A stretch of DNA of 64,000 bases from Knoxdaviesia capensis. Taxonomy: Eukaryota > Ascomycota > Sordariomycetes > Microascales > Gondwanamycetaceae. The position numbers and the translations under genes are program-made. The stretch spans positions 456,389 to 520,388 of the forward strand of contig LNGK01000012.1 in NCBI GenBank assembly GCA_001510575.1, read 5' to 3'. The notes under the pieces were generated by a model. That model was not told where the DNA came from, ran no database searches, and worked only from the letters and a program-made list of their open reading frames with translations. Below, piece by piece: positions 34,045 to 45,121 of this stretch (the stretch's first letter is position 1; every line of letters begins with the position of its first letter).

Positions 34045-34062
34045 TCAACTAGTGAAGACCAT
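34045..34062 (-). promoter_or_regulatory. Candidate uORF (5 codons) in the bZIP leader
   Basis: On the minus strand ATG GTC TTC ACT AGT TGA encodes a five-residue peptide ending 125 nt before the bZIP start. It is the only ATG between the TATA candidate at 34126-34132 and the main start. It would matter only if transcription begins upstream of 34062. Confidence 0.4.
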
Positions 34063-34125
34063 GGAGAGAGAGGATTGACGAAGGTGCGATCAGATGAGAC
34101 AAAGGTCTCAAGAGGAGGGAGGCCG

Positions 34126-34132
34126 TTATATA
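34126..34132 (-). promoter_or_regulatory. TATA-box candidate of the bZIP gene
   Basis: TATATAA on the minus strand, 207 bases before the ATG at 33919. The sequence upstream (34.2-35.0 kb) is strongly pyrimidine-rich in the gene's sense direction. Confidence 0.4.
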
Positions 34133-35626
34133 TGTGTATCTCTCCAGAGAAATATAGACGACAGTAATATGGAGGCGTATCAGTTGAATAGGGAGATATC
34201 AACAATAAGGAAGCCGGAGACCAGAATATCTTCGGAGGCCAGAACAACAGCGAAGAGAAAAGAAGTTGGGGGAAATAAGAACAGGATAGATGGAATTAGG
34301 ATCCTGCCATAGGCAAGGTTGGGGGATATGACATATATAAATCTGGACGGTGTACGGCACAGTGGAGAAGGCCAGGACGGAATACAAGGATTAATAGCGG
34401 AATAAAGAAATAAATTGGGGAGGAAGTGATTGGGAAAGTGATGGGGGTGGTGAATGTTGCAGGAGGAGGCTCCCTGTAGGGGACAGAGACGGCGATAAGG
34501 TGACGCTCGGGGAGAAGAGATAGTACTCGAAGGGCTTGGCGAGGAAAGAATGCGTGAACAGATAATGTCGAAAATGAAGAAAAGAGGCAGTGGGAGAAGG
34601 AGCAAGAGAAGAGGGGGGAAAGGCGGAAAGAAGAGGGCAAAATAGAGGGCAAAAGGCGGCGATGGGAGGAGGGTATAACGGAAATGGGGAGATTCTAGGC
34701 CAGAGAAAGAAAAAAGGAAGAAGAGGAGAAGGGGGAAAGCAAGTTAGTCGGAAATGGCAAAAAAGAGTTGAGGGAAAGTGCGTGCTGTGTGCAGTGGCGG
34801 AAAAAAAAAGAAAAAAGAAGGTAAGTGCGACGTTCTTTGCGACCAAGAAAATTGGCATAAATAACGAGCAAGGCAGGGAATGAGGGCGGAGGACAGGGCC
34901 TAGAAAGAAACTTGGGGAAAGGAAAGTACCTTTTTGCTGGGTGCTGCTATGATATTCTCTAGTTGAGATGAGATGAGGCAAGAGCGCGAACAATGATGGG
35001 ATGAGACGGAAATGGAAGCGATGTGTGAGATAGCCCGTGATTGGATAGAAGGGCAGGAAGGAGCCCAGCTTTTTTCGCTGGCTGTTCCCTTCTTCTTTTC
35101 TTCTTCGGGGTCTCGAAAGCGAGCAGGGTAAACCTTATAGCGAAAGAGCGACCAACAGGGTAAACAAAAAAAAAAGAAGAGAAAAAAGAAGAGAAGAGAG
35201 GGGGAAAGGGAGGGATGGTGGGGGGGGGGGTGCCGACAACCACAAGGTCATTCATTACGCAAATGTGAAATTTTCGTTCCTGCTTCCCTCATTCATTCTG
35301 TTCCAAGGCGGGCGCGCTATTTCACACATGGCCGGCATTCGTGCTGGGCCAGAGGGAAGTGGCTTGATAACATCACCGTCTTGATTCTTTAACGTACCAG
35401 GGAAACCACGTTCGTGCAGGCACAGGCCCGATACGGTAGAAACAATCGTTGGATGTATATGTACTGCGGTATGTAGCACAGAAAAAGAAACACGAGACGC
35501 TAAGATGCTTCCAGCCCGGCGGGACGTCGTTCTGTAAACTACAGCACAAACCATCGCACTACTCGAAGCGAGGAACACAAAGGGAAGAATAATAAGAAGG
35601 AAGTGAACTGGAGGTTGGCAATAACA

Positions 35627-35648
35627 CTTGCTCTTGCTCTTGCTCTTG
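35627..35648. repeat. CTTGCT hexanucleotide repeat
   Basis: Between three and four tandem copies of CTTGCT in non-coding sequence. Confidence 0.8.
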
Positions 35649-37749
35649 CAATTGGGACCAGCCCACTTCCCCCAATTTACGTTATTTGAGGTCTTCGAGG
35701 AAGCGCGGGAAGGCGGACGATCAGGAATCGTCTGGAAGCACGAGGGAAGGAAGGCAGTGATGGCTTGTCGCCGGCGCGGAATGAGGGGTCGCTCTGTCTG
35801 ATCAAGAATTGGCTGCAAAAGGGCATGATACTGCACATGGCAGCCAATGAAGGTATGTTCATTCCCATGTACATGTTCCTATATCATGTATGTATGCATG
35901 TCTGTACACGTCAACTAACACGGGCGCAACGGAAGAAGAGACTTCGTATTTGGCAGACGCACTCTACTGCACGGCTTGAGCTTCCCTGGCCGTCTAGACG
36001 GGGGTTTAGTGGAGGGTGTCTGTGTACAACTACCACATAAGTTCAACCCACACAAAAGGCCCTGGGTAAGGTCAAGCAAGTGTTCGATACCACAATACAT
36101 GCACACTAGCACCGGAGAATGTAACATAAGAGACGAGAAAAGAAACAAAACGGCGTGGCATGGCCGGTGGTGGGTGCCGACCACGGGTTATTCTCGATTT
36201 GGTGGTGAGAAAAAAGAACATTTGTCAAAGGCGGTGGTGATCAGAATGGGAAGGGTATATTAGCGGGACGAAGGACGGATGCTATGACATCACGGAGACT
36301 TGGAGACTCGCCTTGCTCGAGGACATGTAATACCTCTATATAACTGCAGTCGTGAATTTCACGGACTATCCGACTTAGCTTCTAGTTCACTGGTGTTTCG
36401 ATGTGGTTATAAAACATAAAAATAAAGATCAAAAATTTTAAAAAAGTGCCCGTGCAACCTTTCAAGAGAATATCGTGTGTGGTTCCTTGGTTCTGGAGAT
36501 TGTATTATCGTGGTTTAGGCGTGTGCGTGTAGGGCGCATGTGGGGAATGCAAAGCCGGTGCCCTTGAAAGAGTGAAATATAAGGAAAAGGTCCAGTTTCA
36601 GAGTTGGCAGGTGTCAGGTCTATTTTAGCTGGGTTGGGTGTTGGGGGAGGGGGGGAAGAACGAAGGCTGCAGGGCCGTCAAGCCTGCTTATCCCACCAGA
36701 CAGACGATGCTTATACAGAAGGGTCTAAAGCTTGAACCGGAGTGGTTGACGACCCCGGTATGTGCATATTTTCGTCGTTGGATATCATGGGAACCTTAAT
36801 CTCACACACGGGAAAGGAAAACGCGTGCGTGTTTGTGTGTATCTTGCGTCTTTGTGCTATCAAATCTCACGAACCTCGTTCGAACTGTGGTTCACATCGG
36901 CTTGTTCCAGCCACGTTTTGCTGTTCTATCTCGTATTCACACACGCACTCTCTCTTTCTCCCCCACTATCGTCTACTTAAACTACGTGGACTTACGTATG
37001 AACTTACACGATCCAACTCACGGCTGCTTAGCCCTCTTCCTCATTTCCCGGCCCCGTTGACCCGTTTTGATATTGGCTCTCATGGCTAACACATACTAAG
37101 TTTGATCCCTCCAAATCTTCAGCTGTCTTCGCGTGCGTGCGTGCGTGCCTGGTGATGATGATGATGATGGACCGAAACACTGTTTTGGAATCTTAATGTG
37201 TTGACCTGGCGCATCTGATTCGAAACACCACTTCAACTAGTCGTTGCTTGTCCCTGGGTGTACAAGAACGGGGTCCCATCGGAGGGCCGCGTGTCGTGGT
37301 AAGGGAAAGAAGAAAAGAGGATCATCATCTCCCAGACCACTGGGGATCACGGGAGAAAGAGCAAAGGGGGGATAGCGTGAGAGTATGGGAGACTACACAT
37401 ACGATCTTGTACACCGGTATGCTTCTCTCCTCTCCCGCTCTCTCTGCCCTTTTCTTTCGAAACATCACCAGCTATGTTGTGTCTCTCTCTGTTCCACAAT
37501 ACCCACTGCCACATTCCCGTGGCGTTGCGTGTGTTCTTCTCACCTAACCCCCTCTGCTCAGCCCTTTGCCCTTCTTCTCTTCCCCCGCTTGAGGTTGGCC
37601 TCGACCTGGGCATGTATCTAGATGAATGCGATTTGGATCTCCTATAGCCACGACGTATGTATGCGCAAGAGACAGTGTATACAGAGAAGGCAAACAAAGT
37701 GTTGACCATGGACTCTCTAAAAAGAGAGTGAATGGACCAAACGGAAGTT

Positions 37750-37774
37750 GGGGGGGGGGGGGGGGGGGGGGGGG
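37750..37774 (+). repeat. 25-base poly-G tract
   Basis: An uninterrupted run of 25 G on the plus strand in non-coding sequence. It can form G-quadruplexes, and its exact length is unreliable in most sequencing data. Confidence 0.9.
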
Positions 37775-40648
37775 TGTGGATGTGTGAATGGGCGTGTGTA
37801 AACCACAACCACGGCAGATGAACTATCGAATGGGCCCTATTAGCCCAACAGACATAGTTCAGAAGAGAACAAGAAGAAAAAAAAAGAGAAAAAAAAAAAA
37901 GGCAAGCCAACGCTTCCCTGGCTCTCCGTACACATGTCCTACCCTCGTCCTACGTGATGACTTGTGTGGCTAACACGTTGCACGCCGGCTTTCTAAGAGC
38001 AGGACGCGCCGATCAATCAACAGAGCAGAGGGGAGAAGCGGCTCCTTCGTATCGTATCTAACCCGACATTTCTTGCTCTCCTGCTGCGCGCGCTCTGCTA
38101 GTTTCACTTCATTTCCCCGTCGGCGTGAAAGAGCGAGAGCAGAGCAAACCAGAGCCGTCTCAGGGGCCCCATTGGACTCTGCCACCTCCCGTAATTTCCC
38201 CGTCTCGATGCTGTTTGTGTGTCCTCGCACTAATACCTTCTCAGTTCTCACTCTTCTGGTTTCAGTCTCTTTTGCAACTTTTCTTTCTGGTCTTTTGTGC
38301 TCCCCGTGGTCTAGACATCGTGGCACATGCATGCCACAGTGGCGCGTTAGAGCAGAATCAAGCTCTTCATGCTGGTTCTCGGTAGGTTGCGATGTACCGT
38401 GAGCTACTCTTTACACCGTCTCCAATACCTTGATAAAAAAAGAATGAGACCTCTATTTCTGATGAGCTGCAGCTGAGGTGCGTGTTTCTCCGTCCTCCTC
38501 TAGGACGACGTCACTCAAGCATGGGCACTACTACAACGCACGTTGGGGTCACTTTGAGAAATGCGCTTTTGATATGGTCTACTCTTTTCTTCTTCTTCGC
38601 TCCGAGACACCGTTTTCCGCGCTGCACAGCAAGAGCTGGAGGCAGCTAAGTGTCCGGAGACAGCCTTAACTGAAACGGGGGATAGGCGGTGGTATCCGGG
38701 GCGGCATTTCTTTCCTGGACGCGTGCTTCCTAGAATAGAGAAGTGTTGCGCTGGCCAGAGAGGGGGTTTATTACCACTGTAGCCTTTACTATGGTGTGTG
38801 CCAGCTGTTCGCCGACTCTAGCGAGGTGGTTTATGCTTCAGCTGTGTGCATATGCCCTACGAGGGTGGCTGGCGACTTGCCACGGACACCACGGATCCTG
38901 GCTGTTCAGGCCGGCAAGGACGATGATATCTTTCCGAAATCCAGACAAGCGGAATTCCCGCCTCGTTGGGAAATCAATCCAGAAGGGACCACCACCTGGA
39001 AGTAACAAGATGATGATCTTTTTTCTGGTTTTCAGCCCGACCCTGCAGGTCAAGCTGCTGCACCGACATGCCCGTCGAGGCCCCGGAATATGCCGCCGCA
39101 TTGATTCTCTCTCCCAGCCCTTTTTGGTATTAGGACTAACTAAATTTGGATTTATTTATTTATGGTAACGGAAATGGAGGGGGTTAAAGAAGGAAAAAAG
39201 GAGAACCCCGAGAGAAGAGGGCAAAGTTCCCATACCGGCCGTATCTGGGTTATCCCAAAATAGGTGACCCTGAGCCCGGATTAATAGTGGGGCGCAGGTT
39301 CCATCTCCGGTCAGCGCGGAAGTGGGGGCCTCCGGAGGGTCCGCTATTGGGCTAGAAAAGAAAGTTCGTGCACGCCGGCTACTGCGACCCTTCTTTTCAG
39401 CGCACCAAAAACGGGAGAAAAAAATAGAAACACAAGAGGGCAAAACTGAGAAATTGGGAAAGGGGCGTTTTCTTTTTTGTTCTTCTCCACGGAACATTCC
39501 CAAAGAAATGGCAGCTGGGCTTGGATAGGAGAGCGACACTCCTCGGCTAGTCCATGGAACTTTTTTTTTTTGCCTGCTTTCATAACTCTTCTCTCGGCAA
39601 GTTGCTACGGTGGCGGAAGCTTGGGTTGGAATTGGTGTTGTTAGGATTTTGTTTTTTTATCTTCTGCTCTCTGTCTTCAAGGTGATAGGATAGAGTACAA
39701 TGGTAGGGTAACAAGCTGGCCCTAACCTGCACGTTGCATCCCTTTGGTTCCTGGCGTTCCGATAGGTTCAGGCTGGTTTTTGGTTTTGTTCTTGCAAGAA
39801 CATGTGCGTCCTGATTCAATTGAGTAATGGGATGTTTCTCGTAGGTTAGGCGGCGAATCCTTGAAACAAAAACGATAGAATAATTGAGCGTGGCTGTAGC
39901 CGTTTTAATTCTTCTATTGGTGGAATCCGGGAGATAGTGCCCAAGATCAACATCCACTGGCGTTTGATTCCCACAGGGAGTGCCAGGTCGAGCGTGAAAA
40001 CAGAGGCAGATGTTGTCGATAATAGGGCAGCGAAGCCCCAACGACACCATACCCAAAGACGGCGTCTGCACACTGCCACTTCATTTTTACATGACCGATG
40101 TGATATTGGCCTGCGACTGTCGAGAAACAAAGAAGCTCCTCTGCTAGAGAAAGAACCCTTTTTTTCTCGAGTATTTCGCCGAAACGAAAAAAAAAAAAAG
40201 AATATAGAAGCGAGATGGCCGGAGACCCAGCCTGCATCGCCCCCGTTCCGAAACCGGGACCAGATTCCGCCCTGACGCTGACCAAGCCCGATTACCAAGC
40301 GGGAGGCCCCGTTTTTTGCACACGGGACCCGCCCGACCAGGTCTGGAAAGTAAATGCACACGAGAAGGGGGGGAGAGTGAGAGAAGGAAAAAGAAAAAGA
40401 TAAATTTCTTATCATCAATACCTGCATGGAGCAGCGTATGGATACGGTAACATTAGGTTCAGATCAAGAAGGGGGGGGGGCTTCATGTTTTTTTTTGCTT
40501 CCATTGGTGCACTGGGAAAGCAGCAGATATGTGATGTGTCTATGTCTGTATTGCGCTGTCCTATGTACATCCTCACGTATGTCGAGCTATCTTTGCGTGT
40601 GAGGTGCAGATGCAACGAACGATGGGGGCAAGACTCCGCGATATGCTG

Positions 40649-40992
40649 CTACTCGTACAGCCCGGTGAGGTCGGCGACCTTGAAATAGAACAACGTGTTT
40701 TGTTGTTGAGCGAGTGCCTGCTTGGCTGTCTGATAGCCATGCCGTCAGTACCACTGTAGCGTCGAGAACCCAAGCGTCGTGACATGAAACGGCCAATACA
40801 TCCACACTGCAATCTCTGCACGGGAGTGACGGAGAAGCACTCGGTGCAAAGCGCAATGTGCGTCAACCCTCCTTGAGAGTGAACCCCGTCGATTATGCAC
40901 TCGATATGGGCGAAATTGGCCCCCTCCTCTTTCTCCCCCAAAACAGATGCACCCATAACCTGCACCCGGAAGCTCGCTTCCATCACTATCAT
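40649..40992 (-). pseudogene. Decayed small gene with frameshift and internal stop
   Basis: The minus strand starts with an ATG at 40992 and a protein-like segment (FRVQVMGASVLGEKEEGANF, then IDGVHSQGGLTHIALCTECF). At about 40810 the protein-like reading moves to another frame (VWMYWPFHVTTLGFSTLQWY). A TGA follows at 40745-40747, and the same frame continues as YQTAKQALAQQQNTLFYFKV to a final TAG at 40649. One frameshift and one stop therefore separate pieces that look like a single protein of about 115 residues. I do not recognise the family. An intron cannot remove the internal TGA and keep both flanks in register without losing conserved-looking sequence. Confidence 0.4.
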
Positions 40993-43900
40993 CGCTGATA
41001 ACTGCCGGTGTAAGAGGATAGAAGCGAGGAAACAGAATTCGGCTTCCTGCGCGCGCCCGGAATAACTATATATATCTGTCACCTCTCACCCTCCCCCTCT
41101 TCTCCCACACTTCGACGTGCCAAGGTTGTCTAGCTCATCTTTCCTGCAAGATTCAGGCTCACATGGTGAACCAAACAAAAGAACGACAACAAGGAACGTA
41201 CGTCGTGTTAACGTTCGTTGAATTGTGTTTCGAAGGGGAAGAAGGGGGGGAGGTAGCAGAGACGATAAGAGAAACACGAGGTTGTGTTGCGTGTTCCGTC
41301 ACAATGGACAGGTGGGAGATAGCCAAAAGTGAACGAGGTGTGGGCGAATGGGAATGGATAGGAAAATGGGAAGATAGAATAAACTCTCTCTGAGGGTCCA
41401 TCAGAGTCTTCGGGACAACACCACCCGCATCACTTGCAAAGCTGTCGAGGCTAGCGCCTGCCTGAAATGGACCCTGCCGGGCTTCGTCGAAATGTATATG
41501 CGTTCCGCTTGTGACCCAAGCCGCAGAATCCTCTTCCTCCTTTCAGAAATGGCCACATGCAGCCTATTCCAGCCCGACACGAGCTTGGGCGTAGTCCACG
41601 GAGTCCCTCTTCGGTTTGTTCGATCTGCTTCGACGACTCGGACCATTTGACTCTTATCTCATATCGCTGTTCATGATTCCCTCGTAGTGCGGGAGCATGC
41701 TTCGAAACTGTGCATACGAGGATAAGTTGCTGGTATCTAGAGTCTAGTCCGGCCTTCGGCTACAGAGGTTGGGCCAGTGATGTGCTCTGTCAATTCTTCA
41801 ACTGGTAAAACACGTTGCCCCCGAAGCCGGCCGTCTAAGCCGCACACGACACAATGAATCGAACTGTGAGATATCTAAGCAAGGAAAATGTGACACTGGA
41901 AAACGGCAATTCCGTGTCATCTAAATCCGGCACGGAGGCCGGGCGGCTGTGTAACCGGGAGAATGAGGCAGTTAGTGCTTGTTCCAGGACGCGCGAAGGA
42001 AAAGGAAGGGGGAACCAACAGAACTTACGCATGGACGGCAGCTGAGCCCTTTTTACCTTGCTTGGGGGACATAGAGTCTCAGAAATTGACGATGATAGCA
42101 ACGGTGCCGGTCAAAGTAACGAGAGGACATCCACACCCACCCCACGCTGTGATCGCCAGCCCGGTAGTCAAAAGCGAGGAGGTCGCGATGAACTTGGGCG
42201 CCCGCAGCTATCGAAGCCATTCCCGCGGACAAGTATTCGGACTCCGCTTTGTGCTGAGTTCATGACTGCTCGGAGTGGGTCCGCCGCCTTCAAGTTGGCT
42301 GATTCGGCCACCCCTCCGGGAGAAATATCCTGGGGACGCGCGCTCGCGCGTGCGGGCGTCAGGGCCAATGCCCGTGTTAGACAATTCTGTTTGTTGTTCG
42401 CCTCCTCATAACCTGCAGATGAGAACTTTTTGGGAAAAAAGTTTGACCCCTCACCCTCATCCATTCTGATTGGGGCCAGAACTCAGCCCTGTCAGAGATT
42501 GCAGACAGCTTACAGCAATACTCGCAAGGAACTTTCGGAAACAGTGGTCTTTGCGCTATGGAAAGAGAGACCGAGAGAGACCACTGGCTCGGGTCATCGG
42601 GCCATCGAGTCCCCCCTCCTATCTCCATTCCCCCATTCGTCGGCAGCTCTATCTTGCATGTCCTTTCGATACGAGAAAAAGTATTGGAAGGAGGAAATTG
42701 CCGTAACTAGGAGAGGAAGAAAAAAACACCGCCTTCATTATCTCGCAAGGATGAGGAGAAAAGGAGGGGTCCCTTGATCTTCACGGCCTTGGCCGGTAGT
42801 GCATGCGGAAGAGTGATAGTCCGGTCGAAAAGTCGGCGACAACGGGATGACTTGTGTAAGTGGAGGAAGGAGAGTGGAGAAAGCCCATCCCCGAGCCGGT
42901 TTGAGGAACCGCGACACGAGGGGCACGACGACTGTGAGATTTCCCGGCAACCACACACAAAGAAACAAAACAAAAAAGAAGGAAGCACTGCAACTTGGCA
43001 AAGCGAACGAGTCTGAGACCTGATGTGTTTGTTTTCCGTTCATGCCTTTTCCCGTGGACCCCAGCGAACCTGCGCCGGAGAGTCGCCGGATGGGGATGTA
43101 TAGTGACCCGAATGTTACCAGTTGCCTCGCGGCCACCATGGACAGCAGTTGCAGGAAAGCGGCGTTTTCTATCAAAGGGAACAAGATGAGAAGAAAGACA
43201 AAAATTCCCTGTCACGGTTTTTGCCACCTGAGACCGCACACCCGCTTGCGTGCCACTTTTTTCTTTTTTTCTTCGGGCTACTACACTGCATCCAATCCGA
43301 AAAGAGGGTTTATGGCTGCATGAAGACAGCCCTATGCCCGCAAAATTCCCAATTTCCAACCCAAAAGAAAGCCAATTTCTTTTCCTACACCAATGTCTTT
43401 AATCATCCTTCTTTGCTTTCGCACGCTGAGTGCTTCCCAGACAAAAACCACCATACTATTGGCGCTGTGTCGTGAATCCTCTTTTTCTCCCTTTGCTACC
43501 CTACAACCTCGTTGAGAGAGAAAATGAGCCGATTTGCATCGTGGCGAGAGGTGAAAACCCTCAGCCGGTGAGACAGACCCGCCCGTCTCTCCACCCCTGT
43601 AACCTGACAGCACAACAACAGACCCCACCACACGCAGAGAGAGGCACCCTCTGACCACGGGCCAGTGTCCTCGGAATGCGCGGTCGGTCCGGTACCTAGC
43701 CGTAATCCTGCATGTAAACAGTAGAACCAAGCTTTTTTTGTTTCCTTTTCAAACTGGTCCCGTGAGACTTGAACCATCCCTGAGCTCAATGACGCCAGCC
43801 ACACCCACCACCGGTGTATGTACATGCGTAATGGTCTACTCGGTGTGAACCACATAATCCCGCGTACGTCGCAATCTTCCAAATATACACAATCAGGCAT

Positions 43901-44062
43901 TCCTTTCTGCTGTTGTGGTGCATGGTTTTCTTCCCATCCCCCCTATTTTTCAACGCTATCAGAATCGGAGAAGAGGAACAAAGGTGGCAGGCAAGTGCCA
44001 GTTTTACCGTGCATGCGTGTACTTCGTCTCAGACGGGGGTTTACACATGGTCGATGTTTCAT
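40993..44062. other. Gene-poor region, nothing supportable
   Basis: Both strands were scanned. Open frames here (for example near 41400-41640 and 42170-42460) are short and equally open on the opposite strand, with no motif I can name. Confidence 0.5.
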
Positions 44063-44329
44063 CTATGACGATATTCCTAGCACGCACCAGGTCGTGTCCG
44101 GCTGCCCGGTCTCACCACGCCGGAGAAGTGGATCCTGGACCGGTATGTCCCCGGTCTCGGGTATACGGGCCCAGCCGCCTTCCTTTAGATATCGGTACAC
44201 AACATTGGTGGGGTAAAATTTCACCAGCATTCCGACTTGGAATAAAGCCACTACGAAGTTTTCAGCGATCGTCTCTGTGCTGTAGTTTTCCCAAAGATAG
44301 CCGGTTCCTCCAGTCTCGTCTGTATAGGT
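44063..44329 (-). pseudogene. Orphan coding-like segment (relic or lone exon)
   Basis: The minus-strand frame is open from just after a TGA at 44330-44332 to a TAG at 44063. It reads like protein: GYLWENYSTETIAENFVVAL, then GMLVKFYPTNVVYRYLKEGG and WARIPETGDIPVQDPLL. The only in-frame ATG codons are internal (44251 and 44233). A short spliced start from an ATG at about 44385 would need a 37-nt intron, below the usual fungal minimum. I treat it as a relic; it could be an exon of a gene whose other exons I cannot see. Confidence 0.3.
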
Positions 44330-45121
44330 TCACCCGATATTCTGCCGCTCAACGACATGTCCTCCACTCCGTGTAAGCCGGCATGTTAGCAGCCGGGTCG
44401 GCGTTATGTTCGGCTGCTGAAACTGGGAAACAAGATTACACACTGTAATAAGATTAGCCGACCAGAGCTGAAATATTCAAAGTACCACTGAAGAGCGCCT
44501 TGAGACATGAGAAAATGAACAGTTTTCGCATAGCTTGTTAAGAAAACAGACTGTGTCAAGAAGAAATTCATACATGCGGGAAACAGGAGAAATATGACTG
44601 TTGAAAAGACAAACGATTACCAGGAAGCTTAGGAATGTGCATGTCAAATGCTGCCGAGGCCATATTTGTGATAAGAATTTTTTTAAAGGTTTTTGTTTTT
44701 TGAAATCAAATCAAATATTCCCTTGCCCATCCATTCCCCCTGACCTATTTCCGCGAGGAAAACTAGTGTCTAACTCCATGTAACCGTGATAGAATAGAGA
44801 AAAAAAAAGAAAAAAAGAGCAACCAAGTAGGTAAGCTGAAACCAGAAGACACCAGAAAAACGAAAGAATAGGGAAGAATCGTGGGACGGAGAAACGCGCA
44901 TGAAGTCGGTTATCGTGCGGGACACTCCCCGAACAATATCCATCCACCAAAATAGTAGATTTCAATCCAATCAGCCCACCAGTCGCATCTCCAATAGACG
45001 GGGTTTTCATCAAAAAAATGAAGAAAAGAAAAAAGAAAAGCCCCAACGGAGAAAGACTCGTATCATGGCGTGAGGCTCGTTGGGTGAGCTGACACGGACG
45101 TTGACTTGAAGAAATGGCCAT
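44330..45121. other. Intergenic 3' region of the 605-aa gene
   Basis: AT-rich sequence with A runs near 44800-44820 and 45015-45040. No gene was seen. Confidence 0.55.

Larger units (their letters stand above)
33920..40648. other. Long gene-poor region beyond the bZIP gene
   Basis: The first kilobase is bZIP promoter or leader with long CT tracts. After that I find no frame with protein-like composition and no RNA gene. Simple sequences are present: a (CTTGCT)n hexanucleotide run near 35627-35648, GCGTGC and ATG/TGA runs near 37129-37170, a 25-base G run at 37750-37774, and A-rich patches near 37880 and 40190. Confidence 0.5.

Noticed and set aside
34391..34993. A 200-codon minus-strand frame full of Phe, Ser, Leu and Pro
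   Set aside because: It is a translated pyrimidine-rich promoter or leader upstream of the bZIP gene, not a membrane protein.
37347..37910. A 187-codon minus-strand frame containing a Pro run
   Set aside because: The Pro run is the poly-G tract read on the other strand, and the rest has no coding character.
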